Assembly: GCF_006519715.1 (NCBI RefSeq)
Contig: NZ_VIDT01000001.1
Location: forward strand, 1-56,899
Direction of reading: 5' to 3'
DNA: 56,899 nt
From: Ideonella azotifigens
GTDB taxonomy: Bacteria; Pseudomonadota; Gammaproteobacteria; Burkholderiales; Burkholderiaceae_C
The notes below the pieces were generated by a model that saw nothing but the letters and a program-made list of their open reading frames with translations, did no database searches and was not told the origin of the DNA. The position numbers and the translations under genes are program-made. Positions 26,660 to 36,637 of the stretch are shown here, piece after piece; the stretch's first letter is position 1; each line of letters begins with the position of its first letter.

Positions 26660-27739
26660 ATGTTTGCCTGGGTCGGTGCCAAGTTCGACGCCATCCTCAG
26701 CACCTACGTGCTCAGCGTGGTCTCGACCCTCATGACTGCCATCGCACCGGTCGCGCTGACAGCGATGACGTTATGGGTGGCCTTGTACGGCTGGGCCGTA
26801 CTGCGAAACGAGGTCTCCGAGACCTTGCCCACCTTCATGTGGAAGGTCTTCAAGATTGGCTTGGTCCTCGCCTTCGCGCTCCAGTCCGGCTTCTACATCT
26901 CGAACGTGTCGGACAGCGCCAATGCCTTGGCAATGGGGGTTGCATCGACCTTCGTTCCGTCCGGCGTCGATCCGGCGACTGTCTCCACGCCCTATGCACT
27001 GCTCGACAAGTTCAACGACGATGCCAGCGCTCAGGTAGCAGACATCATGAAAGAGGCCGGTATGTTCCGCCTGGACCTGGTTCTGGCCGCCGCGATCTTT
27101 TCCATCGGCTCGGTCTGCTTCCTCTGCATTGGGCTCTTCGTGGTGACGTTGGCCAAGCTGTTCCTGACGTTCGTGATTGCGGTCGGGCCTCTGTTCATTC
27201 TCTGCCTTGCTTGGCGGCCCACCGCACGATTCTTCGACAGCTGGTTGTCGATGGTCCTCAACTCTGTGGTGCTCACCTGGTTCGCCTTCTTTGCCCTCGG
27301 CCTGAGCACGTACATGGGAGCTGCCATGTTCAAGGCGATCATTGACGGCGGGGGATTCCTGGGAGCCACGTTCAACGTCCTGGGCGAGGCCACGCGCTAC
27401 TGCGTGCTGATGATCCTCATGGCCATCATCTGCTTCCAGGCGCCCAGCCTCGCCTCCGCACTGACAGGCGGCGCAGCAGTCCAGCAGGGCATGCAGATGA
27501 TCCAGAACGCCCTGATGGTCTCGGGCCTGCGCTCCGCCGCTTCTGCAAGCATTGCAGGTGGTGCTGGTGCGGCCGGCGGTGTGGTTCGCGCCGGAGCTGG
27601 CCTACCCCATATGGCCGGCCAGGCCACGAATGCCGCTGCCGCGACCACCGGTCGCGCAGCGGGCATCGCGGTTCGCCAGGGCTACAGCGTGGTTCGTACC
27701 GCTGCCTACAAGCTCGCCGCGTTGCGCGGCCGAGCTTGA
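26660..27739 (+). CDS. virB6: VirB6/TrbL-like polytopic channel protein
   Basis: 359 residues, with six or seven membrane helices: LMTAIAPVALTAMTLWVALY, LAAAIFSIGSVCFLCIGLFV and WFAFFALGLSTYMG. The central block FVIAVGPLFILCLAWRPTAR is characteristic. The C-terminal 80 residues are Ala/Gly-rich and cytoplasmic or periplasmic. AGGAG precedes the start. VirB6 guides DNA through the inner membrane. Confidence 0.9.
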   Translation: MFAWVGAKFDAILSTYVLSVVSTLMTAIAPVALTAMTLWVALYGWAVLRNEVSETLPTFMWKVFKIGLVLAFALQSGFYISNVSDSANALAMGVASTFVPSGVDPATVSTPYALLDKFNDDASAQVADIMKEAGMFRLDLVLAAAIFSIGSVCFLCIGLFVVTLAKLFLTFVIAVGPLFILCLAWRPTARFFDSWLSMVLNSVVLTWFAFFALGLSTYMGAAMFKAIIDGGGFLGATFNVLGEATRYCVLMILMAIICFQAPSLASALTGGAAVQQGMQMIQNALMVSGLRSAASASIAGGAGAAGGVVRAGAGLPHMAGQATNAAAATTGRAAGIAVRQGYSVVRTAAYKLAALRGRA

Positions 27740-27765
27740 TCGTCAACCTGCACAGGAGCCTTGTC

Positions 27766-28470
27766 ATGCACACACGTCTCAAAGTCGCTGCTGCCGCCTG
27801 CGTCATCGCGAGCACGTTCGGCGCAAGCCATGCCCGCGCCCAGGGCATCCCGGTCATCGATGCCGCAAACCTGATGCAGACGGTCCAGCAGGTCCTCAAC
27901 GACATCACCGAAATCAACAACCAGGTGCAGCAGATCACCCAGTTGCAGGGGCAGCTCGACAGCATCAACGGCATGCGCAATCTCGGCAACGTCTTCAACA
28001 ACCCGATGCTGCAGAACTACGTGCCGGCCGAGGCCTATACCTACGTCAACGCCATCAACTCGTCGGGCTATGCCGGCCTGAGCGCCACGGCCAAGGCGCT
28101 GCGCGACGATGGCATGGTCTACAACTGCACAGACCTGAGCAGCGACGCCCGGACCAGCTGCCAGGCGTCACTGGCCCAGCCGTATCAGTACAAGGGCATG
28201 CTGCAAGACGCGATGAAGTCGGCCGCAGGGCGCCTGTCGCAGATCCAGTCGCTGATGGGCCAGATCAACGCAACCACGGATCAGAAGGCCGTGCAGGAGA
28301 TCCAGGCCCGTGTCGGCGCAGAAAACGCCCTTCTCGCCCACGAGATGTCCCAGCTGCAGATGGTGCAGGGCATGGCCGACAGCGAGGAGCGCATCGCAAG
28401 GTCGCGAGAGCGCGAACGCCAGTACCAGATGCTCGTCCGAACCGGGAAGGTGTCCGACTACCTGCCCTGA
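27766..28470 (+). CDS. virB5: VirB5/TrbJ-like minor pilin component
   Basis: 234 residues from ATG 27766, with AGGAG upstream. Signal peptide ends near ARAQ. The mature protein is Gln-rich and helical: VLNDITEINNQVQQITQLQG, then NNPMLQNYVP and a C-terminal coiled coil rich in Met and Gln. VirB5 sits at the pilus tip. The order virB6 then virB5 is inverted relative to the Agrobacterium operon. Confidence 0.8.
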   Translation: MHTRLKVAAAACVIASTFGASHARAQGIPVIDAANLMQTVQQVLNDITEINNQVQQITQLQGQLDSINGMRNLGNVFNNPMLQNYVPAEAYTYVNAINSSGYAGLSATAKALRDDGMVYNCTDLSSDARTSCQASLAQPYQYKGMLQDAMKSAAGRLSQIQSLMGQINATTDQKAVQEIQARVGAENALLAHEMSQLQMVQGMADSEERIARSRERERQYQMLVRTGKVSDYLP

Positions 28471-28536
28471 TGCCTGATCCCTGAACCACTGCGCCCTGCC
28501 CCCAAGGCCCGCGCGCAGTCCAACTGAGGTCCCACC

Positions 28537-29322
28537 ATGAGTGCTGTCCTGACGCCAGGAATCGCCGCTGCATTGCCTGATCGCTCCCGCAGCACAGCGC
28601 ACGACGGTGCCGAGGCCACCGCCGAGCAGGCTGTGATCGACGCCAACCGGGCGTGGGAGATCGACCGTGCGGTGATGCTCGAACGCTCCGAGCGCCGGGC
28701 CTGGCGGGTGGCCATCGCCGGCCTCACGCTGGGCTTCATCGGCATCGCAGCCGTCTTCGTCCAGGGCCCACTCCGCCGCGTGGTCGAGATCCCCATCGTC
28801 GTCGACCGTGTCACCGGCGAGGCCACGGTCCAGCAGCGGCTGGACGTCGAGACCATCCCGCCGATGGAGGCGCTCGACAAGCACAACCTCGCCACGTTCG
28901 TGCGCGCCAGGGAAGGCTACAGCTGGACCTTCCTGCAGCGCGACTTCGACCAAGTGGCCCGAATGGCGGTGCCAGCCGTGTTCGCCGACTACAACCGTCA
29001 GTTCGAGGGCGACGGAGCGCTGCAGAAGAGGATTGGCCCGGCCGAGGATTGGCGCATCAACGTCATCGGCGTGCGCCTGACCGCCTCCGCTCGAAGCGGC
29101 AGCAAGGGCCAGGCGACCGTCACCTACGACAAGGTCGTGCGCCTGACGGAGCGCAAGCTGCCTGAGGTCACCACGCGGCACGTGGCCAGCGTCAACTTCC
29201 AATACCAGCCCAGGGTGTTGGCCAAGGAGCGCGACCGAATCGAGAACCCGTTTGGCTTCGTCGTCACCGCGTATCGGTCCGATCCCGAGATCAACACGAC
29301 CGCAGCGGAGAGCAAGCCATGA
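28537..29322 (+). CDS. virB8: VirB8-like core assembly protein
   Basis: 261 residues. A short cytoplasmic N-terminus, one membrane helix (VAIAGLTLGFIGIAAVFVQG), then a periplasmic NTF2-like domain with REGYSWTFLQRDFDQVARM, VIGVRLTA and a C-terminal NPFGFVVTAYRSDPEI, the family end. It nucleates the secretion channel. It overlaps virB9 by four bases. Confidence 0.92.
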   Translation: MSAVLTPGIAAALPDRSRSTAHDGAEATAEQAVIDANRAWEIDRAVMLERSERRAWRVAIAGLTLGFIGIAAVFVQGPLRRVVEIPIVVDRVTGEATVQQRLDVETIPPMEALDKHNLATFVRAREGYSWTFLQRDFDQVARMAVPAVFADYNRQFEGDGALQKRIGPAEDWRINVIGVRLTASARSGSKGQATVTYDKVVRLTERKLPEVTTRHVASVNFQYQPRVLAKERDRIENPFGFVVTAYRSDPEINTTAAESKP

Positions 29323-30230
29323 AAGCCTGCACCTGGCTGACAGTGATCACTGGACTGGCCATGTGCGGCCCGGCCCTGGCCGCTCCAGAGCCCGCAGACC
29401 CGCGCCTGCGCGAAGTGATCTACGACCCCGCCGCGGTGGTGACAGTGCCGGTCAAGCGTGGCGTCGTCACCCTGGTCGTTCTCGACGCCAACGAGTCGAT
29501 TACCGAAGTAGCGGCAGGCCTCGGCGGCGACTGTGCAAAGGCCGAAGCCGCATGGTGCGTTGCTGCGCAAGCCGGCGGCCGGAACATCTTCGTCAAGGCC
29601 AAGAGTTCGGCCAGCGCGGCGAACAACCTGGCCGTTGTCACCGACCGTAGAACGCATGCCTTCCGCTTTGTCGTGCTGGCCGATGGCGACCCCAAGCCGC
29701 CGGTGTACCGGCTGGTGGTCAGGGCGCCGGCCCAGGTGATGCCTGTTGCTCGGCTCACGCAGCGCGAGACGGCGCCCCTGATCGCACTGCCAGCCGTGCC
29801 GCCGCCATTGCCGCCTGAACAAGTCGTCGCCGAACGGCTGCAGGCCAAGCCGCAGGTGATGAACACCCGATATTCGGTTGCCGAAGGCGACGGCTCGCAG
29901 GACATCGTGCCGACGCTGGTCTTCGACGATGGCCGTTTCACCTACCTGCGCTTTCCAGGCAATCGCGAGGTCCCGGCCGTGTTCCATGTCCTGGGCGATG
30001 GCAGCGAGACGCTGGTCAACGCACGCATGGAAGACGACCTGCTCGTGCTGGACCGCGTCAGCCGGCGGCTGATGCTGCGCGCGGGCGCGGCTGTCGTCGG
30101 CCTCTGGAACGAGGCCTTCGACCTGGATGGCAGACCGCCAGCTGATGGCACCACCGTGCCAGGCGTGCAGCGCGTGCTCAAGGACGACACCGGTGGCCAC
30201 GCCGCTGCGGCCACCAGCACAGAGGAGTGA
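29319..30230 (+). CDS. virB9: VirB9-like outer core-complex protein
   Basis: 303 residues with a signal peptide ending ALAAPEP. N-terminal domain: DPRLREVIYDPAAVVTVPVK and NIFVKAKSSASAANNLAVVT. The C-terminal domain has QDIVPTLVFDDGRFTYLRFP, typical of VirB9/TrbG. It forms the outer-membrane ring with VirB10 and a small lipoprotein. Confidence 0.93.
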   Translation: MKACTWLTVITGLAMCGPALAAPEPADPRLREVIYDPAAVVTVPVKRGVVTLVVLDANESITEVAAGLGGDCAKAEAAWCVAAQAGGRNIFVKAKSSASAANNLAVVTDRRTHAFRFVVLADGDPKPPVYRLVVRAPAQVMPVARLTQRETAPLIALPAVPPPLPPEQVVAERLQAKPQVMNTRYSVAEGDGSQDIVPTLVFDDGRFTYLRFPGNREVPAVFHVLGDGSETLVNARMEDDLLVLDRVSRRLMLRAGAAVVGLWNEAFDLDGRPPADGTTVPGVQRVLKDDTGGHAAAATSTEE

Positions 30231-30234
30231 CGCC

Positions 30235-31698
30235 ATGAAGCGCGACGCCAACCCGAGCGACAACGGCGATCCTGAACTCGGCGCCGATGCCAGTGCGGAT
30301 GCCGAAGCTGACGGCCACACGATCTCACCACTGCCCGGCGAGGCCGGCATTCCCAACGTCGCCGCCAGGCCGCGCGTGTCGATGTCGAAGAAGGGCTTGC
30401 TGGCCGTCGCGCTGCTGATGGGCTCACTTGTCGCCGTCGCAAGCTTGACGATCCAGCGCTTCACGGCCAGCGGCAAGAAGGCTGACGACGCAGCGGCAGC
30501 GCTGGTGAAGAACAAGCCAACGGCGGCCACCGTCGAGCCACGCCAGCTTGACATGTCTGCTGCACCAGCGGCGAGCGCGCCGCCGGCCACGGCGTCGCGC
30601 ATCCCTGCCCTGACCCCGACGGCCGAAGAACTCGCCGAGCCCATCGGCGTCCGGCGGACAGGATCCGGTGACGCCGCGTCAGGCGGTCCGAAGATGGCGT
30701 CGCCACAGGACGCCCCTGTCCTGCTGGTCACATCCCGCCCGGGCGCACTCACCCGAAAGGCGGACGCAGCCGCGCCTCCTGCTCAAGACGGCGCGACTTC
30801 GCCCGATGCTGCTGGCCCGATCGATCCAATGGCAGCAACCTCGCGCAACTTGCAGGGCTACCAGCGCCAGCTCCAGGGCCTGCTCGACAACATGACCAAG
30901 TCCGCAGCACTGGCCGCCGGACAGGCCACCGGCCAGACGCCATCAGGAGCCCTTCTCGGCGGGCGGCCAATGGCTGGCACGTCACCCGTTGGTGGCGCCA
31001 ATGCCGGGGCTGGCCTGTTCGGCGGCCAGCTGCAAGGCTCCGCAACGCCCAGAGTGGCCGCCTCGACGCTCGGCAACCGCAGCCTCACACTGCCCAAGGG
31101 CACCGCCTTCACCTGTGCGCTCAAGACCAAGGTGATCAGCGCCGCATCCGGCCTGGTCGGCTGCCAGGTGCAGCGCAACGTCTTCAGCGACGACGGGCGC
31201 GTGCTGTTGATCGAACGTGGCTCGCACATGGATGGCGAGTACCGCGTCGCATCCGTGAAACCCGGCACTGTGCGCATTCCTGTGCTGTGGACCCGCATCC
31301 GCACGCCGCTGGGCGTCACGGTCGACATCGACTCCCCCGGCACAGGTCAGCTGGGCGAGTCCGGCATTGATGGCTACGTCGACAACCGCTGGGGCGAGCG
31401 CATCGGCGCGGCCATGCTGCTGTCCTTGATCGACGACTCGGTCAATCTGGTCATCCAGAACCAGGCCAACGAAAGTGAGAGCAGCGGCCAGGCCAACACC
31501 GTCGTGCTGCCGTCCACCACGGCCAACACCAACAAGCTGGCCGAGAAGGTGCTGGACAGCACCATCAACATCCCGCCGCTGATCTACCAGAATCAAGGCG
31601 GCATCGTTGGCATCTACGTCGCTCGGGACGTGGACTTCTCGTCGGTGTACGCGCTGAGGCCCACCGCCAGCGAGCTGGCACGCGAGGTGGCGCCATGA
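30235..31698 (+). CDS. virB10: VirB10-like core-complex protein
   Basis: 487 residues from ATG 30235. Cytoplasmic N-terminus, one membrane helix (LLAVALLMGSLVAVASLTIQ), a long Pro/Ala-rich periplasmic linker, then the VirB10 barrel: LPKGTAFTCALKTKVISAA, MDGEYRV, TRIRTPLGVTVDIDSPGTG and the pore region GERIGAAMLLSLIDDS. It spans both membranes and gates the channel. Confidence 0.94.
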   Translation: MKRDANPSDNGDPELGADASADAEADGHTISPLPGEAGIPNVAARPRVSMSKKGLLAVALLMGSLVAVASLTIQRFTASGKKADDAAAALVKNKPTAATVEPRQLDMSAAPAASAPPATASRIPALTPTAEELAEPIGVRRTGSGDAASGGPKMASPQDAPVLLVTSRPGALTRKADAAAPPAQDGATSPDAAGPIDPMAATSRNLQGYQRQLQGLLDNMTKSAALAAGQATGQTPSGALLGGRPMAGTSPVGGANAGAGLFGGQLQGSATPRVAASTLGNRSLTLPKGTAFTCALKTKVISAASGLVGCQVQRNVFSDDGRVLLIERGSHMDGEYRVASVKPGTVRIPVLWTRIRTPLGVTVDIDSPGTGQLGESGIDGYVDNRWGERIGAAMLLSLIDDSVNLVIQNQANESESSGQANTVVLPSTTANTNKLAEKVLDSTINIPPLIYQNQGGIVGIYVARDVDFSSVYALRPTASELAREVAP

Positions 31699-32780
31699 AC
31701 CCGCACACCTGTGAGCACGACACCCTGGGCGAAGGCTGGTGCGGTGACGCGACCTCGGTGGTCGAGTTCCTGCGCCCGTTGCGCGATCAGCTCGATGCAC
31801 CCGGCGTGCTGGAAGTCTGCATCAACCGGCCGGGCGAGCTGATGGTCGAGACGGTGCGTGGTTGGCAGACCGTGCCTGCGCCGGAGATGACGCAGGAGCG
31901 CTGCCTGTCGCTGGCCACAGCCGTGGCCACCTTCTGCGACCAGCAGGTCAACCAGGAGCGGCCGCTGCTGTCGGCCACGCTGCCCAGCGGCGAACGCATC
32001 CAGTTTGTGATCCCGCCGGCGGTGCCGCGCGGCACGGTGTCGGTCACGGTGCGCAAGCCGTCGCAACTGATCAAGCGGCTGGACGACTTCGAGCGCGAAG
32101 GCCTGTTCGAGCGCACAGCCACAGTGGCGCGCACGGCGAACGCCGAACTGCAGCCTTTCGAGCGCGAACTGGTGGCGCTGAAAGACGCCGGCCGCTGCGC
32201 CGAATTCCTGCGGCTGGCGGTGCGTACCCACCAGACGATCGTCGTCAGCGGCAAGACCGGCTCGGGCAAGACCACCTTCATGAAGGGCCTGGTCGAGGAA
32301 GTACCCAGGCATGAGCGGCTGATCACGATCCAGGACACCGCCGAGCTGACGCTGCCCAACCACCCGAACGTGGTGCACCTCTTCTACAGCAAGGACGCAC
32401 AGGGAACGGCCCGCGTGACGGCCAAGTCGCTGCTGGAGGCCTGCCTGCGCATGAAGCCGGACCGCATCTTCCTGGCCGAGGTACGCGGCGACGAGTGCTT
32501 CCACTTCGTGCGCCTCGCAGCCTCTGGCCACCCAGGCAGCATCACCAGCGTGCATGCCGGCAGCTGCGCGCTGGCCTTTGAGCAGATGTCACTGATGATC
32601 CGCGAGACCGGCGCTGGCGGCGGACTGCGCTTGAATGAGATCAAGTGGCTGCTGAACGTCGTGGTCGACGTGGTCGTGCAGTTCGATCGCGACGAGCGCG
32701 GCCGCTTCATCTCCGAGATCCTCTATGAGCCCCGCGGCCAGCGGCTCAGCCGAGGGGATGCACAGGTGGCACCAGCATGA
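31695..32780 (+). CDS. virB11: VirB11-like traffic ATPase
   Basis: 361 residues. Walker A SGKTGSGKTTFMKG near 188, Asp box ITIQDTAELTLP, Walker B-type FLAEVRGDECF and the His box SGHPGSITSVHA. The N-terminal domain has VLEVCINRPGELMVETVRGW. It forms a hexameric ring that drives pilus assembly and transfer. It overlaps virB10 and virD4 by four bases each. Confidence 0.95.
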   Translation: MNPHTCEHDTLGEGWCGDATSVVEFLRPLRDQLDAPGVLEVCINRPGELMVETVRGWQTVPAPEMTQERCLSLATAVATFCDQQVNQERPLLSATLPSGERIQFVIPPAVPRGTVSVTVRKPSQLIKRLDDFEREGLFERTATVARTANAELQPFERELVALKDAGRCAEFLRLAVRTHQTIVVSGKTGSGKTTFMKGLVEEVPRHERLITIQDTAELTLPNHPNVVHLFYSKDAQGTARVTAKSLLEACLRMKPDRIFLAEVRGDECFHFVRLAASGHPGSITSVHAGSCALAFEQMSLMIRETGAGGGLRLNEIKWLLNVVVDVVVQFDRDERGRFISEILYEPRGQRLSRGDAQVAPA

Positions 32781-34783
32781 GCAGCGTCACTGCCTTGCCG
32801 TTTTCTGCATGGTCGAAGGGACGCAAGGTCGCTGCCTGCGGCTTTGCAGTCATGGGCTACGTCGTGTTGGCCTGTGCGGCGTTCTACGTGGCAGGGGCCC
32901 TGTTCCTGGTGCTGAACAAGGCCAACCCGCGTCAGGCGCACTTCGCCAGCATCGTGCACTACTGGGCCCTGTATGCGGACGATGCTCAACTCCGCAAGAA
33001 GCTGCAGCTCTCAATTGGCGCCTCGGGGTTCGGCCTGCTGATCCTGCTGCCTGCGGGCCTTGTCGCCGCAGCACGGCCGCGTCGCGCGCTGCATGGCGAT
33101 GCCCGCTTCGCCAGCCCCGCCGAGGTAGACCGCGCTGGATTGACCCGCAGCGACAGCGACGGTCAGCCCGGCATCCTCATCGGCCGGCACCGCGGCAAAT
33201 TCCTGTCGCTGCCCGGCCAGCTGTCGGTGATGTTGTCTGCCCCCACTCGCAGCGGCAAGGGCGTGGGTGTCGTGATCCCCAACCTGCTGAACTGGCCCGA
33301 CTCGGTCGTGGTGCTGGACATCAAGGGCGAGAACTACGACATCACAGCGGGCTACCGCGCCACGCATGGCCAGGCTGTCTTTGCCTTCTCGCCCTTCGAC
33401 GAGGACGCGCGCAGCCACCGCTGGAACCCGCTGACCGCCGTGCGCTCCAGCCTGCTGCACCGCGTGGGGGACATGCTCACCATTGGCCAGGTCTTCTTCC
33501 CCAACGATGGCGGCGGCACTTCATCGGAAGCCTTCTTCAACGACCAGGCACGCAACCTGTTCCTGGGCCTGGGCCTTGTGCTCTTGGAGACGCCCGCACT
33601 GCCACGCACCATCGGCGAGATGCTGCGCCAATCCTCAGGCAAGGGCCGCTCGCTCAAGGATCATTTGAGCGGCCTGCTCACAGCACGTAGGAACGAAGGC
33701 GCCCCCTTCTCCGACGAGTGTGCGGACGCCCTGCAGCGCCTGTTGTCAAACTCCGAGAACACGCTGTCCAGCGTGGTGGCCACCTTCAACGCGCCGCTGA
33801 CCATCTTTGCGGATGCCGTGGTGGATGCGGCCACGAGCGCCGACGACTTCCGGCTCCAGGACGTGCGCCGTCGTCGCATGTCGGTCTATGTGCGCATCCC
33901 GCCGAACCGGCTGGCCAACGCCCGGCCGCTGCTGAACCTGTTTTTCTCGCAGCTCGTCAACCTGAACACCCAGCACCTGCCCGAGCAGGACCCGACGCTG
34001 ACAGTGCAGTGCCTTCTGGTCAATGACGAGTTCACAGCCATGGGCCGCGTTGGCGTCATCACCAGCTCAGCGGCCTTCCTTGCCGGCTACAACCTGCGGC
34101 TGCTGACCGTGGTGCAGGCCATGTCCCAGCTGGACGCCGTCTATGGCGACAAGGAAGCCCGCACCTTCGCCACCAACCACGGCTTGCAGATCCTCTTCGC
34201 GCCGCGCGAACAGCGCGATGCCGACGAATACAGCGCCATGCTGGGACAGTTCACCGAGCGCGCCACCTCACGCGGGCGCAGCCGGTCCATCGGCGGCCAT
34301 GGGCACAGCAGCGTGAGCCGCAACGAAAGCGAGCAGCGCCGAGCCTTGTTGCTGCCACAAGAATTCAAGGAGCTGGGCAGCGAACGGCTGGTGGTGATCT
34401 TTGAGAACTGCAAGCCGATCCTCGCCGAGAAGATTCGCTACCACCGCGACAACGCCTTCACCTCACGCTTGCTGTCCCCGCCGGGCGTGCCGCGCATGAA
34501 CATGGACCTGCACCTCGCACGCGTGCAGGAGCGTTGGCGCTACGCCGACGACGAACTGGCGTCCGGTGAGAGCCTGGACGTCGAGCAACTCGTCTGCGAC
34601 ATGAGCCGTTTGCCTGAGCTGCCCGACGGGCAGCCAGGCGAAGTGGCCGAGGCCGTGCTGGACTTCGTCGTCGGCCCCAGGGCGGGCCAGGCCGCAAGCG
34701 GTGGCTTGATCGAGGCCGCTGCAGACGAAGACGGCGTGCTCATCGACGACCCATGCATCTTCGAGCGCGCAGACATCATTTGA
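32777..34783 (+). CDS. virD4: VirD4/TraG-type coupling protein
   Basis: 668 residues. Two N-terminal membrane helices (FAVMGYVVLACAAFYVAGAL and FGLLILLPAGLVAA) precede the ATPase domain with SAPTRSGKGVGVVIPNLLNW as Walker A and LVNDEFTAMGRV as Walker B. RATHGQAVFAFSPFDED is typical of the family. It recruits the relaxase-DNA complex to the secretion channel. The C-terminus is acidic. Confidence 0.95.
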   Translation: MSSVTALPFSAWSKGRKVAACGFAVMGYVVLACAAFYVAGALFLVLNKANPRQAHFASIVHYWALYADDAQLRKKLQLSIGASGFGLLILLPAGLVAAARPRRALHGDARFASPAEVDRAGLTRSDSDGQPGILIGRHRGKFLSLPGQLSVMLSAPTRSGKGVGVVIPNLLNWPDSVVVLDIKGENYDITAGYRATHGQAVFAFSPFDEDARSHRWNPLTAVRSSLLHRVGDMLTIGQVFFPNDGGGTSSEAFFNDQARNLFLGLGLVLLETPALPRTIGEMLRQSSGKGRSLKDHLSGLLTARRNEGAPFSDECADALQRLLSNSENTLSSVVATFNAPLTIFADAVVDAATSADDFRLQDVRRRRMSVYVRIPPNRLANARPLLNLFFSQLVNLNTQHLPEQDPTLTVQCLLVNDEFTAMGRVGVITSSAAFLAGYNLRLLTVVQAMSQLDAVYGDKEARTFATNHGLQILFAPREQRDADEYSAMLGQFTERATSRGRSRSIGGHGHSSVSRNESEQRRALLLPQEFKELGSERLVVIFENCKPILAEKIRYHRDNAFTSRLLSPPGVPRMNMDLHLARVQERWRYADDELASGESLDVEQLVCDMSRLPELPDGQPGEVAEAVLDFVVGPRAGQAASGGLIEAAADEDGVLIDDPCIFERADII

Positions 34784-34798
34784 GCCGGGAGCACCGTC

Positions 34799-35452
34799 AT
34801 GCGAACAAGCATCACCCTCACGCCCTTCGTTCCCTGGCTGCTGCTGTTGGCATCCTGCAGTTCGCCGCCGCAGCCGCCGACGGTGGACGAATCGCAGAAG
34901 CGGCCGGTCAACGCGAAGACGACCGTCGAGCTGCAGGTCTGCAAGAACGACCTGCAGAACACTCGTCTGATGGCCACCGAGTCCGGACGCTTGGCGGAGA
35001 CAACTGCCGCCACGCTGGCGAACATGGCGGCGCGTCAGCAGATCCTTGCCGCCATGCAGGCGTCGTCGGGTCAGCAGCGCCAGGCAAACACCATCTTCAC
35101 CGTTCGATTCGAGTTCGGCAGCACGCGCGTTGCCATTCCGGCCGATGTCACGTCAGCCCTGGTCGAGGAGGCCAAGGCATCGCCACTGGTGCTGCTGCGT
35201 GGGCGCACGGACGGCACCAGCGATGCGCCGGCCGAGAGCCGCATCGCCAGGGACAGGGCGGCCGCAGTCCGCGACTACCTGGTGGCCGCCGGAGTGGAAC
35301 CCGGGCGAATTCGTACCACCTACCAGCCGACCGGTGACCCCGTGGCCGACAACGCCAGCGCCGGCGGCCGTGCCCTGAACCGCCGCGTCGAGATCGAGCT
35401 GTACAGCGCACTGCCGGTCGCACTGAGCGCGACCGCTGTCGCCCAGCCCTGA
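34799..35452 (+). CDS. OmpA-domain lipoprotein inside the transfer operon
   Basis: 217 residues from ATG 34799. Lipobox LLASCSS. A helical middle (LQVCKNDLQNTRLM) is followed by an OmpA-like domain: RFEFGSTRVAIP, VLLRGRTDGTSDAP and GGRALNRRVEIELY. It should be an outer-membrane lipoprotein that binds peptidoglycan. No small VirB7 lipoprotein was found in the operon, so this protein may take over that position; this is inference. Confidence 0.8.
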   Translation: MRTSITLTPFVPWLLLLASCSSPPQPPTVDESQKRPVNAKTTVELQVCKNDLQNTRLMATESGRLAETTAATLANMAARQQILAAMQASSGQQRQANTIFTVRFEFGSTRVAIPADVTSALVEEAKASPLVLLRGRTDGTSDAPAESRIARDRAAAVRDYLVAAGVEPGRIRTTYQPTGDPVADNASAGGRALNRRVEIELYSALPVALSATAVAQP

Positions 35453-35484
35453 TCCTCCATCCAACCTACGATTGCGAGGTCGCC

Positions 35485-36627
35485 ATGGATGCAGACAACT
35501 CATCAGTCGGCTCGGACACTCCGGCCCAGGGCGGCACTGTCGAACCTGCCAGCCGCGCGTCCGCGGCCATCTCCCGCACCCAGGCGTCGAACAGCAAGCC
35601 TGCGGAGCGCTTCGAACTGCGCGACCCCTTCGCGGAGGTCACCTACCGGGCGAACAGCCTCCCGGAGATGGTGGCCAAGGCCGATCAACTGGGCATCACC
35701 CGTTTCGTCGCGGTGGCTGAGGACGGCAAGCGAACGGCGATCCAGAAAGTCGATGGTGGGTGGCGGCGCGGTCAGCAGCACCCGGCGCAGCCCGAGCGCC
35801 CCCTGGACCCATTGCCGGCGCGAGATGAGGTGCCCGGCGCTGCAAACGCGGCCCCCATGCCCGGCGCCGCCAGGGTCCAACCAAAACCTGAGCGGGGCAC
35901 CGTCAAGACGACCGCAAGGATGGAAGGCCAAGCCGAACGCGCTGTGCTCGTCGCCCGCCTCGAAGCCGCGCTGATGGAGCGCTACGTCATCAAGCGCGCC
36001 CCGGTGAGCGTCGGCGATGTGTCCATCGGCCGCACCGAATACCGCTTCCGCGGCGACAGCTCCCGCGTGGCGTTCACCGAATCACCGTTCCGGCTGGCCA
36101 CGGAGACCAACAGTCCGTCGGTTGCGCGCTCGATGGTCGATGTGGCCGAGGCCCGCAACTGGAAGGCGCTGCGCGTCTCGGGCAACGAAGACTTCAAGCG
36201 ACTGGTCTGGCTGGAAGCGTCGGTGCGTGGCGTGAAGGCCCTGGGCTACGAGCCGAACCCGGGTGACCTGGAGGTGCTCAAGCGCGAGCGCGAGGCGCGC
36301 CTGGTCAATCGCATCGAGCCCGCCCGAGAGGCCAGCAGCGGCGCCGCAGCGGCCTCCGCCGAGAAGCCCTCCGCAAGGGGCAGTGGCGGCCGCAAGGCCG
36401 TACTGGCTGCCGTCGAAGCGGTGCTGGTCGCCAAGAATGTGCCTGAGAAGCAGCGTGCAGCCGTGATGGCGGCTGCGACCGAAAAGCTGGCCCAGCGAAT
36501 TCGCAACGGGGAGGCGCCCAAGGTCAAGGTCTATGACAAGTCGGCGCCTTCGCAGCGAACGCCTGTCGTGCCAACACCCGAGTTGCAGCGCTCGCGCGAG
36601 CGCGCCGCACCGGCGCCTGCACGGTGA
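35485..36627 (+). CDS. LPD7-domain protein of the conjugative element
   Basis: 380 residues. The N-terminal part has FELRDPFAEVTYRANSLPEM, a Pro-rich linker, then the LPD7 block MERYVIKRAPVSVGDVSI, TEYRFRGDSSRVAF and RNWKALRVSGNEDFKRLVWL. LPD7 is often part of large relaxases or other proteins carried by conjugative elements. Here it stands alone and the relaxase is short, so the two may act together. The C-terminus is basic and low complexity. Confidence 0.8.
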   Translation: MDADNSSVGSDTPAQGGTVEPASRASAAISRTQASNSKPAERFELRDPFAEVTYRANSLPEMVAKADQLGITRFVAVAEDGKRTAIQKVDGGWRRGQQHPAQPERPLDPLPARDEVPGAANAAPMPGAARVQPKPERGTVKTTARMEGQAERAVLVARLEAALMERYVIKRAPVSVGDVSIGRTEYRFRGDSSRVAFTESPFRLATETNSPSVARSMVDVAEARNWKALRVSGNEDFKRLVWLEASVRGVKALGYEPNPGDLEVLKREREARLVNRIEPAREASSGAAAASAEKPSARGSGGRKAVLAAVEAVLVAKNVPEKQRAAVMAAATEKLAQRIRNGEAPKVKVYDKSAPSQRTPVVPTPELQRSRERAAPAPAR

Positions 36628-36637
36628 GACCACGCCA

